Of a DNA stretch of 27,722 bases, positions 13,783 to 20,668 are shown in pieces. The position numbers and the translations under genes were made by a program. The stretch is from a virus, in IMG/VR virus record IMGVR_UViG_3300047178_000065, positions 1 through 27,722 of that record; one strand, given 5' to 3'. The notes beneath the pieces are model-generated. The model did not search any database. It was not told the DNA's origin and saw only the letters and a list, made by a program, of their open reading frames with translations. Position 1 is the stretch's first letter. The number at the start of each line of letters is the position of its first letter.

Positions 13783-14388
13783 ATGCCAACTACTACGATT
13801 CACACCTTCCGTGGCAAGACTAGCTTTGCTAAAGTCCTCCCTGACCAGCTCTCTCTGAACTACAGCAAGGATGGCAAGGAGTGGAAGGTTGATCTGGAGA
13901 TCGATGAAGCTACTGTGAAGGAAGCCAAGAAGCTGAAGATCGGCGACAAGATTCGCCGAGGAGAGCCGTACGAGAAGGACGGTGTTGAAAAACCTGCCTA
14001 CCTCGATGGCCGACCTTATCTGACTTTTCGTCAAGCTGAACTTCGTCGTGACGGAAGCCCTAACAATCCCATCGAGATCAAGGATATCCTAGGCAAGCCT
14101 TGGGATTATACAAAGGAGATTGGCAACGGCAGCGTAGTCGATCTTAAGTTCGCCGTCGTAGACAACGGCCCCGGCAAGAAGAAGGGCATCTATCCCCGAG
14201 CCATCCGTGTCCTCGAACTGGTTGAGTTCAAGCGTCAGACCTTTACTGACATCGATGAAAGCGATCCGTACTATCAGGCTGCCTTGAAGGCACAGGAAGA
14301 CTTAAAGGCTGCGGCTCCCGAGAAGACTACCTTCGAACAGGACTTCGGTCTTGACGAACTGGATGACAATCTCGAAGACGTGATGTAA
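13783..14388 (+). CDS. Single-stranded DNA-binding protein (T7 gp2.5-like)
   Basis: 201 residues from ATG 13783, with AAAGGA at 13768-13773. The body is beta-rich as in an OB fold (PYLTFRQAELRRDGSPNNP, GSVVDLKFAVVDNGPG, GIYPRAIRVLELVEF), and the C-terminus is a strongly acidic tail ending LDELDDNLEDVM, the protein-interaction tail of phage and bacterial SSBs. Length, tail and position beside the polymerase fit the gp2.5 type, which coats ssDNA and couples polymerase with helicase. Sequence identity to T7 itself is not obvious, so the family call rests on architecture and context. Confidence 0.8.
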   Translation: MPTTTIHTFRGKTSFAKVLPDQLSLNYSKDGKEWKVDLEIDEATVKEAKKLKIGDKIRRGEPYEKDGVEKPAYLDGRPYLTFRQAELRRDGSPNNPIEIKDILGKPWDYTKEIGNGSVVDLKFAVVDNGPGKKKGIYPRAIRVLELVEFKRQTFTDIDESDPYYQAALKAQEDLKAAAPEKTTFEQDFGLDELDDNLEDVM

Positions 14389-14545
14389 GAGATACTAACC
14401 CAAGGGTTAGCAGATAGCGGTACATCTGTACAGACAGGGAAGACTGTTCTGTTGTATCGAAGAGGCCATACTAGTAAGACCCCAGTCGGTGAAAGGCCGA
14501 CACCCTCTCTTCAAACGAAGTGAGAATGTTTGAAAGGATTTGTGA
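14389..14545 (+). other. Intergenic region with several hairpins (candidate structured RNA)
   Basis: 157 nt with no ORF I trust and at least four inverted repeats: CTAACC-CAAG-GGTTAG near 14395-14410, GTACA-TC-TGTAC around 14431-14442, CAGACAG with CTGTTCTG around 14440-14462, and GTCGG-TGAAAGG-CCGAC around 14485-14501, the last enclosed by AGAGG/CCTCT. The series precedes gene 14546 and could be its 5' leader or a small RNA. It lacks a tRNA T-loop or anticodon stem, and there is no T-tract terminator. Confidence 0.4.
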
Positions 14546-14803
14546 ATGGAACGATTTAATCTGAGCTTTCGTCGTAAGGGTTACTTCTATATGGAAGGCG
14601 AAGTTTCCGTAGACCTTGAAACAGACGGCCCGGCTTTGCTAAAAGACGTCATCGACAAGGCTCATACAAAGAAGTTTACTCGTTTCATTCCCAAAGATAT
14701 ACAATACTTCGATGACGAATGGGTATTTGGTAGGACAGGTCCGGGTTCAAACCCTCCTTCTCCTACAGAAGTAAAGGAAGAAGCTGTTGACGAAATCGCT
14801 TGA
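14546..14803 (+). CDS. Small hypothetical protein, 85 aa
   Basis: ATG 14546 is preceded by AAAGGA. The product starts MERFNLSFRRKGYFYMEGEV, a beta-hairpin-like stretch, with an acidic Pro/Glu tail (PSPTEVKEEAVDEIA). It overlaps the next gene by 17 nt, indicating coupled translation with the exonuclease. No family recognised; an accessory role in recombination is possible only from context. Confidence 0.65.
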   Translation: MERFNLSFRRKGYFYMEGEVSVDLETDGPALLKDVIDKAHTKKFTRFIPKDIQYFDDEWVFGRTGPGSNPPSPTEVKEEAVDEIA

Positions 14804-15623
14804 AGACCTCCCAGCCGACATTTATTCCCTATTTGATCCTGACAACCACGTCGTAGCAACTGAAGAACACCTCGAAACTCTCTGTACGAACCTCAAGAAG
14901 ACTCTCCGAGATCGTCTTGCTAAGCAAGAGAAAAGAGAGGGCAGTCTCCGTTTCTCTTCCCTGGGTTGGCCCGATAGGAAACTCTGGTTGGCTTCTCGTC
15001 AGACAGAGGGGGAAGAGATGGATGGCAAACTCCTCTTCAAGTTCTTGTACGGACACGTCATCGAAGAGCTTATCCTTTACCTGGCCAAAGAGGCAGGACA
15101 TACCGTCTCTGATGAGCAGAGAGAAGTCGAAGTCCTAGGAGTCAAAGGACACATCGATGCCATCATTGACGGCGTGGTAGTAGATGTCAAGAGTGCTTCT
15201 CCTTTCGGCTACAAAAAGTTTAAAGATGGTTCAGTCGTTGATGACGATCCCTTCGGATACATCCAGCAAATTTCAGGATACTCCAATGTTCTTACTCCAG
15301 ACCAAGGCCCGGCCTTCATTGCATTCGATAAAGTTGCTGGCGACATTTGTGTGTCTCCTGTCTCTGTCTCGATTGCCTCGTGTCATAAACCGGAAGATAG
15401 AATATCACATCTCCAAGAAGTTCTAGCTTCTGATACCATTCCTGAACAATGCTATCCTTTCGTACCAGAAGGTAAGAGCGGTAACATGAAACTGGCTACA
15501 GGCTGTTCCTACTGTCCCTACAAGTTCAACTGCTTCCCTGACGTACAAGGCTACGCTTATTCTACTGGACCTGTTTACCTAACCAAGGTAGTTCGTGAAC
15601 CAAATGTCTATAGGTTTCTGTGA
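14787..15623 (+). CDS. PD-(D/E)XK exonuclease, Cas4/RecB-like, probable Fe-S protein
   Basis: 278 residues from TTG 14787, with AAAGGAAG at 14773-14780. Nuclease motifs: His90 and Glu93 (YGHVIEEL), GHIDAIIDG (Asp124), VVDVKSA (Asp133, Lys135), and QISGY (161-165), the QxxxY motif. Cys33 together with C222, C240, C243 and C249 (GCSYCPYKFNC, Cx2Cx5C) resembles the iron-sulphur arrangement of Cas4/AddB nucleases. It probably resects DNA ends in phage recombination or degrades host DNA, replacing T7 gp6. No Cas genes are nearby, so CRISPR adaptation is unlikely. Confidence 0.83.
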   Translation: MTKSLEDLPADIYSLFDPDNHVVATEEHLETLCTNLKKTLRDRLAKQEKREGSLRFSSLGWPDRKLWLASRQTEGEEMDGKLLFKFLYGHVIEELILYLAKEAGHTVSDEQREVEVLGVKGHIDAIIDGVVVDVKSASPFGYKKFKDGSVVDDDPFGYIQQISGYSNVLTPDQGPAFIAFDKVAGDICVSPVSVSIASCHKPEDRISHLQEVLASDTIPEQCYPFVPEGKSGNMKLATGCSYCPYKFNCFPDVQGYAYSTGPVYLTKVVREPNVYRFL

Positions 15624-15967
15624 GCAGAGCCTCCCATCTTCGTACAAAGTTTGGCATCACTGTCGAACAGTACGACCAGCTACTGGCTGACCAAGGTGGA
15701 GGTTGCTTCATCTGTGGTAAGACACCCGAGCAAGAGGGTAAAAATCTTGCAGTAGATCACGACCACGTAACAGGAGAAATCAGGGGCATCCTCTGCGCCT
15801 ATCATAACCATAGAGTTATAGGTCGTCATCGAGACGGAGACCTACTGAGGAAGATGGCAGAGTATGTCGACAGGCACACCGGACTATTTATTCCATCTCC
15901 TGTACGTCGCCGCAAAAGAAAGAAGAAGGTTGTTAAAACTAACACTAGCGGCATTGATGTGTCTTAA
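15620..15967 (+). CDS. Endonuclease VII-like protein (Holliday junction resolvase candidate)
   Basis: 115 residues. It has FGITVEQYDQLLADQGGGCFICG (11-33), VDHDHVTGEIRGILC (45-59) and a following HNH-like CAYHNHRVIG, the recombination endonuclease VII signature with structural zinc cysteines and the DHDH catalytic block. The tail is very basic (RRRKRKKK). The start is GTG 15620, overlapping the exonuclease stop. As a stand-alone enzyme in the replication block it may resolve branched DNA before packaging. It is homologous in plan to the intron HNH enzyme, so a free-standing homing endonuclease is the main alternative. Confidence 0.8.
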   Translation: MSRASHLRTKFGITVEQYDQLLADQGGGCFICGKTPEQEGKNLAVDHDHVTGEIRGILCAYHNHRVIGRHRDGDLLRKMAEYVDRHTGLFIPSPVRRRKRKKKVVKTNTSGIDVS

Positions 15968-16265
15968 GAACGTAATATATTCTGAAGCCAGAGGAGAGCC
16001 TGATGAAGGAAAACAAGCTGTCGCTCACGTCATTACTAACCGATCTACAAGAGAAAATAGAGATATATGCAGAGTGGCCAACTCATCTCAATTCACCAGA
16101 ACGAAGTCTCCTCTCAGTTTTAGATTCTCTTATAGAAATACTGACCCTTCTAGTGGAGCTACATACTTCCGAAACTACCCCGGTAGATGGAGAAACCTCT
16201 TGTTTGTAAAGCAGATAGGCCACCATTACTTCTACAAAGAAAGGGTCTCTGATGGCCGGACTTAA
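15957..16265 (+). CDS. SleB-like cell wall hydrolase (Hydrolase_2 type)
   Basis: 102 residues from ATG 15957. MCLKNVIYSEARGEPDEGKQAVAHVITNR is the opening of SleB/CwlJ-type peptidoglycan hydrolases, with Glu in SEARGE as likely catalytic acid; it continues CRVANSSQFT and SSGATYFRN, and ends in the family's IGHHYFYKE strand. All core blocks are present in a compact form. No signal peptide is visible, and the ribosome binding site is weak. It lies far from the lysis cassette, within the replication genes, and overlaps both neighbours. Confidence 0.75.
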   Translation: MCLKNVIYSEARGEPDEGKQAVAHVITNRSTRENRDICRVANSSQFTRTKSPLSFRFSYRNTDPSSGATYFRNYPGRWRNLLFVKQIGHHYFYKERVSDGRT

Positions 16266-16986
16266 GGAGCAAAGCTCCACACCTAAGATTCTCGCCTTGG
16301 ACATTGAAACTAAACCAGCAATTGTCTATGCCTGGAAACTCTTCGATGTCAATGTCTCAGTTAATCAGATCGTAGATGTATCCCGTATCATCTGTGTAGC
16401 TGCCTCTTGGGTAGGAAAAGACGAGGTTTATTTCTTCGCTGACTGGCTGCCCGGTGGTCGTACAGAGATGTTAAGGGGTATCTACAACTTGATGTCTGAA
16501 GCCGACGCCGTCGTGACATACAACGGAGATAAGTTTGATCTTACAAAACTGAGAGGAGAGTTTCTCCTTGAAGGCTTTCCTCCTCTGCCTCCTCTGACTT
16601 CAATCGATCTGTACAAGACAGTGAAGAAGTTGGGGTTCCAGAGCGGCAAGCTTGAATTCATCGGACCGTTCCTTGGTCTTGGTGATAAGGTAAAGCACGA
16701 AGGCTTCTCTCTCTGGACCAAGGTTATGGAAGGAGACAAGGAAGCCCAGTTGAGGATGCAAAACTACTGCATCGGTGACGTCCGCCTAACTGTAAAACTC
16801 TACCTCTTCCTTCGACCATACATCACCAATCATCCTCATATGGGAGAGGAGGCTCACGCCTGCGGTGCCTGTGGTTCCAACAAAGTACAAAGTCGTGGCT
16901 ATCGTCGTACAAAGACATTCAAAATTCAACGTCTTCATTGTCAGTCGTGTGGTTCTTGGCAAGACGGCAAACGTAGTAAAGTATAA
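16252..16986 (+). CDS. DnaQ-like 3'-5' exonuclease with C-terminal zinc ribbon
   Basis: 244 residues from ATG 16252 (AAAGGG upstream). The RNase H-like exonuclease motifs are ALDIET (15-20), TYNGDKFDL (89-97) with Asp96, and YCIGDVRLT (172-180) with Asp176. A C-terminal CGACG...CQSCG ribbon (Cys204, 207, 230, 233) followed by a basic tail should bind nucleic acid. The polymerase has its own exonuclease domain, so this enzyme likely works in repair, recombination or RNA processing. It overlaps the hydrolase gene by 14 nt. Confidence 0.83.
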   Translation: MAGLKEQSSTPKILALDIETKPAIVYAWKLFDVNVSVNQIVDVSRIICVAASWVGKDEVYFFADWLPGGRTEMLRGIYNLMSEADAVVTYNGDKFDLTKLRGEFLLEGFPPLPPLTSIDLYKTVKKLGFQSGKLEFIGPFLGLGDKVKHEGFSLWTKVMEGDKEAQLRMQNYCIGDVRLTVKLYLFLRPYITNHPHMGEEAHACGACGSNKVQSRGYRRTKTFKIQRLHCQSCGSWQDGKRSKV

Positions 16987-16992
16987 GGTGTA

Positions 16993-17205
16993 ATGTGTAT
17001 CATGAATGAAGAAATCTTGCCTGAGGTTGTTAAAGAAGCTATCGCCGACAGGTACGAAGGATGGGAGCTAGTCGAACTCCTTGACCTTTCTGTACGAGAC
17101 ATCATCTATTATTTCGAGGAAGACATCCTCGATAAACTTGACGACATCAAAGAGGATTTGAGGATTGAAGATTCAATTGACGACGAAACACGAGAACCCT
17201 TTTAA
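16993..17205 (+). CDS. Small acidic helical protein, 70 aa
   Basis: ATG 16993 is used (AAGG just upstream overlapping the previous stop); ATG 17002 is an alternative giving 67 residues. The protein is helical and highly acidic (YFEEDILDKLDDIKEDLRIEDS). The composition suggests a protein-interaction or DNA-mimic type small phage protein, but there is no specific evidence. No family recognised. Confidence 0.6.
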   Translation: MCIMNEEILPEVVKEAIADRYEGWELVELLDLSVRDIIYYFEEDILDKLDDIKEDLRIEDSIDDETREPF

Positions 17206-17209
17206 AGAA

Positions 17210-17326
17210 ATGCATTTTGTTGACCCATCCAAGTTCTATTTCTGGCTTGGTTCAGATCAAGAGGTTTACTACCATGCAGACGGAACAGATACACCAATCT
17301 CTGGTACAACAGAAGGTGAAGAATAA
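17210..17326 (+). CDS. Possible small protein, 38 aa
   Basis: The ORF runs from ATG 17210 (MHFVDPSKFYFWLG) to TAA 17324-17326 and has credible amino acid composition, rich in aromatic residues early. The ribosome binding site is weak. It overlaps the start of the diphosphohydrolase gene by 53 nt in another frame, and its stop forms TAATG with a further overlapping ORF (17326-17730). Confidence 0.35.
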   Translation: MHFVDPSKFYFWLGSDQEVYYHADGTDTPISGTTEGEE

Positions 17327-17783
17327 TGGCGTACAAAGCAAAGCCGTCGGGCCCGGGACCGAGAAGCGCCAGCCCTATCTTTCAGAACCAAACTCCTACA
17401 ACGGACCCAAGCTCCTCGGGAGTGAAGAAAGAGACCCTAACGGAATCGATCCCAAGTCCAGTGGAGCCAAACTTGATGCAGGAAAGCCCTGCCTCTGGCG
17501 AGGGGTCGTTGACTACTTCCCCGGAGCATTGCGGGCGGTTGCTACTGTTTCAACTTTTGGAGCAACTAAATATTCCTGGAAGGGATGGTCCACAGTACCC
17601 GAAGGGTTTGAACGATATAGTGATGCGATGGTTCGCCACCTTGTCGCCGAATCAGCGGAAAGTCCTTGGGATAATGATTCGGGAATCCTTCACGCAGCTC
17701 ATGTCGCCTGGGGAGCCCTCGCGCGTCTAGAGTTTCTCCTCCGCGAAAAGAACCTGCATATCTCTGACGAACCTTGGAAATAA
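17274..17783 (+). CDS. dATP/dGTP diphosphohydrolase (MazZ-like, DUF5664)
   Basis: 169 residues from ATG 17274, with AGAGG upstream. After a variable N-terminus come DPNGIDPKSSGAKLDAGKP, VSTFGATKYSWKGW, VPEGFERYSDAMVRHLVAE and SGILHAAHVAWGALARLEFL, the pattern of the phage dATP/dGTP diphosphohydrolase domain. Such enzymes convert dATP or dGTP to the monophosphate plus pyrophosphate and in some phages (MazZ) belong to the 2-aminoadenine (Z) DNA pathway; many relatives occur in ordinary phages. The HD phosphohydrolase and ribonucleotide reductase follow closely. A 134-codon ORF overlaps it in another frame. Confidence 0.8.
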   Translation: MQTEQIHQSLVQQKVKNNGVQSKAVGPGTEKRQPYLSEPNSYNGPKLLGSEERDPNGIDPKSSGAKLDAGKPCLWRGVVDYFPGALRAVATVSTFGATKYSWKGWSTVPEGFERYSDAMVRHLVAESAESPWDNDSGILHAAHVAWGALARLEFLLREKNLHISDEPWK

Positions 17784-17785
17784 TC

Positions 17786-17926
17786 ATGACAGAAGAACGT
17801 TGGTGTGAAACTTGTGGTAAGACTACCGAGCTAGACGAGTATATCGAAACAGGAGGAGATTGTTTTTCTTGTGCGCAATGGTGGAAAGATCATGATCCTG
17901 ATAGTTTACTAGACGGAGATGATTGA
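17786..17926 (+). CDS. Small zinc-ribbon protein, 46 aa
   Basis: The ORF begins at ATG 17786, three bases after the previous gene, and contains CETCG (7-11) and CFSC (26-29), a single CxxC/CxxC knuckle, then an acidic Asp-rich tail. Its TGA overlaps the ATG of the HD protein. It is too short for an enzyme and is perhaps an adaptor. Confidence 0.6.
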   Translation: MTEERWCETCGKTTELDEYIETGGDCFSCAQWWKDHDPDSLLDGDD

Positions 17927-18558
17927 TGGAACAAACACCCTCATGCATCTCTGTGTACGACGGAGAGTACTTTGACTTTCTTGACCCTGACTCTTCGGTG
18001 TATACTGTTGCTACCATTGCTCATGCTCTATCTAATCTGTGTAGGTATACTGGTCATGTCAATCGTTTCTATTCTGTTGCTGAGCATTCTGTCCTTGTTT
18101 CTCTGGCGGTGCCGAAGAAGTTCGCTATCGAAGGTCTCTTCCATGACGCCGCCGAGGCTTTTCTTGGGGACGTTTCCTCACCTCTGAAGAAGCTCCTTCC
18201 AGAATACCGAGCACTAGAAGATGCAGTCATCACAAGTATTGCAAAGAAGTTCAACCTCTCTCCGTGGAAATTGCACTCTAAAGAGGTTCATGAAGCTGAC
18301 AAGAGGATGTACCACGCAGAACGACAAGAAATCGCCCCAGGAAAAGACAACCTTTGGCATACCAACTTGAGAGCTGCTCGTACAGTAAAGCCTGTGGGTT
18401 TTTCTCCTGAGGTCGCAAAGCAACTATTCCTTGATCGATATAATGAGTTGACAGAAAGCCGTACAGATGAACGGAATGAATACGTACGAGGACAAGGATC
18501 GTCGCAGAGTGAGGCGGCTATGGAAAAACAAGGACAAGAGATTCCCCAAGCTGTCTAA
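17926..18558 (+). CDS. HD-domain nucleotide phosphohydrolase (DatZ/YfbR-like)
   Basis: 210 residues from ATG 17926, with GGAG upstream. HD-fold metal ligands: His33 in IAHALSN, His54 in VAEHSVLVS, His73-Asp74 in LFHDAAEAFLGDV, Asp125 in HEADKRM. This is the phage family that includes dATP triphosphohydrolase DatZ and 5'-nucleotidase YfbR-like enzymes. It would remove phosphate(s) from deoxynucleotides, adjusting the pool for replication. The last 40 residues are polar and Glu/Arg-rich. It sits next to a MazZ-like enzyme and a ribonucleotide reductase. Substrate cannot be decided from these motifs. Confidence 0.82.
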   Translation: MEQTPSCISVYDGEYFDFLDPDSSVYTVATIAHALSNLCRYTGHVNRFYSVAEHSVLVSLAVPKKFAIEGLFHDAAEAFLGDVSSPLKKLLPEYRALEDAVITSIAKKFNLSPWKLHSKEVHEADKRMYHAERQEIAPGKDNLWHTNLRAARTVKPVGFSPEVAKQLFLDRYNELTESRTDERNEYVRGQGSSQSEAAMEKQGQEIPQAV

Positions 18559-18599
18559 AGAACAACAGGTATACAGACAATCAATAAAGGATGATTTCA

Positions 18600-19936
18600 T
18601 TGACGATTAAATTTCCTGAACTACCTAATCCCTTTCCTTCTGACTATGAGAAGTTTATCGCAGTATCCCGATACGTGAAGTGGATCGAAGAGAAAGGCCG
18701 AAGAGAAACCTGGCCAGAAACTGTCAGCCGTCTGATTAACTACTACGTCAGTCGTGTCCCTCAGTTCGAAGAAGTAGCGGAAGAAGTTTACAAAGCTATC
18801 CATGACCTCTCTGTCGTACCAAGCATGAGGGCTTTGGCTACAGCCGGGCCTGCTATGGATCGTAACGACATCTGTGCCTACAACTGTTGCTACGCCCCTG
18901 TAGACAATCCTCGTGTGTTCGATGAAATCCTTTATATCCTTATGTGCGGCACTGGTGTCGGCTATTCAGTAGAGAAAATGTATGTCCACAAACTCCCAAC
19001 AGTCTCAGAAACCTTCGAGGAAACCTCTAGCGTCATACATGTTGCAGATTCAAAGGAAGGTTGGGCACGAGCCCTCAGAGAACTCATCGCCCTTTTGTAT
19101 GCAGGTCAGCTTCCCAAATGGGACGTCAGTCGAGTACGAGGTGCAGGCGAAAGACTTAGGACCTTTGGTGGCCGTGCTAGCGGACCCGAACCTCTGGTTG
19201 ACCTTTTTGGATTCACTGTCCGCCTCTTTCGTGGTGCAGCCGGACGGCAACTCAGTTCACTAGAATGCCATGACTTGATGTGCAAGATCGCCGATGTAGT
19301 AGTCGTAGGTGGTGTACGTCGATCAGCTCTTATCAGTCTTAGTGATGCCGATGACGAACGTCTTCGTACGGCAAAGACAGGAGCTTGGTGGGTCGATGCA
19401 GGGCATCGTGCCCTTGCTAACAACAGCGCAGTCTATACAACTAAGAAACCTGACGTCGGTTTCTTTATGAAGGAATGGAAAGCTCTCTATGATAGCAAGT
19501 CAGGCGAGAGAGGGTTCTTTTCCAGGTACGCAGCTAAGAGAATAGCTGGACGCAATGGTCGTCGAAACATCGACCATGAGTTCGGTTGCAACCCCTGTTC
19601 CGAGATATTGCTTCGCCCATACCAGATGTGCAACCTGTCCGAACTGGTTGTACGACCTGACGATACATGGAAGACTCTAGAGAATAAAGTAAGACTTGCT
19701 ACAATCCTTGGCACTGTCCAGAGTACCTTTACAAACTTCAAGTATATCCGTAAAATTTGGGCAGATAACTGTAACGAAGAAAGGCTCCTCGGTGTATCCC
19801 TTACTGGTGTTCTTGATAACCCTAGTCTTATCCTTGATCCTAGTCTTCTTGAACACTTGCGTAACGTTGCAGTCGAAACCAATAAAGATTGGGCTGCCAA
19901 GCTGGGTATTCCCCAGAGTACTGCTGTGTCTTGCGT
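18600..19936 (+). CDS. Class II (B12-dependent) ribonucleoside-triphosphate reductase, exon 1
   Basis: Encodes residues 1-445 and two bases of codon 446. Motifs fit monomeric class II reductases (RTPR): AYNCCYAPVDNP (redox Cys near 96/97), CGTGVGYSVE (116-125), GCNPCSEILL (329-338) with the thiyl radical Cys333, Asn331 and Glu335, and MCNLSEL (Cys344, redox partner). The enzyme makes dNTPs with adenosylcobalamin, without oxygen. TTG 18600 is preferred because AAAGGA (18586-18591) precedes it at 8 nt; ATG 18591 overlaps that ribosome binding site and is the alternative. The unspliced frame ends at 19943, before the phosphate-binding motif. Confidence 0.92.
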
Positions 19937-20668
19937 GGACTGAAAGTTTAGCGCAATTAAAACTAGGTGAATTGCTGGGAAACCTAAGGGGTAAAACCTA
20001 TGGTAATCAGCAGCTAAGCCCGAAAGGGAAAGTTCAGAGACTATTACGTACACCCAAGTGGGTGGAAGCGCCTAGCTCCCTTGTAAAGGGATGATGATAT
20101 AGTCCGATCTCTTTAGAAATATGGAGCAGTTTGTGTACTCTCTTTATCGAATAATAAATAATCAATCCAAGTCTTCTTACATAGGTATGACGAATAAGTC
20201 CATTAGCCGAAGGTTTTACCAGCACCTATATGCTGCAAAAACCGGTAAGAAAACTAAACTGTATGACGCTATTAGATCATACGGGGCGGATTGTTTTTCT
20301 ATTATTCTTCTTAAAGAATTTGATACACGGCAAGAATGTTGTAATGCTGAAATTGACTTGATAGCAAAAGAAGATTTCCTTTACAATCTTGCTGCCGGAG
20401 GCGACGGAGGATTTGTAATCCAAGACGTCGAAAGTTGGAAAGAGAAACTTAGGGAAAAGAGAAAAGGAAGAACTCCCGCTCTCGGTATGAAACATACAGA
20501 CGATAATAAAAAGTTCTTTAGTGAGTGCAATAAAAGAAAAACTCTTCTGTATGACTACGACCTTCCTTCTTCTTTTAAAGAAGCAAACCAACTTTATGGT
20601 ATTAGTAAAACACACTACTACCGTCTGGTAAAACGGAGAAAGATTAACGACCTTTCTTGAACACTATG
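19937..20668 (+). ncRNA. Group I self-splicing intron in the ribonucleotide reductase gene
   Basis: 732 nt. The 5' exon end UUGCGU pairs with GCGCAA (19951-19956), with the U-G pair at the splice site (P1); GUUUA (19946-19950) pairs with the exon 2 start UAAAC (P10); the last base is G. The core shows GGUGAAUUGCUGGGAAAC and AAUCAGCAGCUAAGC (P4-P6), GACUA (20039-20043) with UAGUC (20100-20104) as P7, and GAUGAUAUAGUCC. Splicing makes GTT (Val446) and restores SCVKPSGTVSQLVDS of class II reductases. A GIY-YIG ORF fills the 3' part. Its core is clearly similar to the polymerase intron. Confidence 0.93.
20121..20660 (+). CDS. Intron-encoded GIY-YIG homing endonuclease
   Basis: 179 residues. The catalytic domain shows VYSLYRI (5-11), SYIGMT (19-24), RRFYQH (30-35) and Glu77 in NAEIDLI, the GIY-YIG motif set. 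The C-terminus, SFKEANQLYGISKTHYYRLV (around 151-170), is a helix-turn-helix DNA-binding module of the NUMOD type. It probably cuts intronless reductase alleles. It lies downstream of the whole catalytic core, and its stop is 8 nt from the 3' splice site. There is no strong Shine-Dalgarno, as is common for intron ORFs. It is AT-richer than its neighbours, consistent with separate origin. Confidence 0.9.
   Translation: MEQFVYSLYRIINNQSKSSYIGMTNKSISRRFYQHLYAAKTGKKTKLYDAIRSYGADCFSIILLKEFDTRQECCNAEIDLIAKEDFLYNLAAGGDGGFVIQDVESWKEKLREKRKGRTPALGMKHTDDNKKFFSECNKRKTLLYDYDLPSSFKEANQLYGISKTHYYRLVKRRKINDLS

Noticed and set aside
14389-14545. Possible tRNA gene in the structured spacer
   Set aside because: No T-loop GTTCRA, no cloverleaf and no plausible acceptor pairing could be found.
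14787-15623. CRISPR-associated Cas4
   Set aside because: Nuclease and cysteine pattern is Cas4-like, but no other cas gene or array is present; a phage recombination exonuclease fits better.
12531-20668. Frameshift or pseudogene explanation for the split polymerase and reductase
   Set aside because: Both gaps carry full group I intron elements with P1 pairing at the exact junctions, and joining restores conserved motifs without loss.
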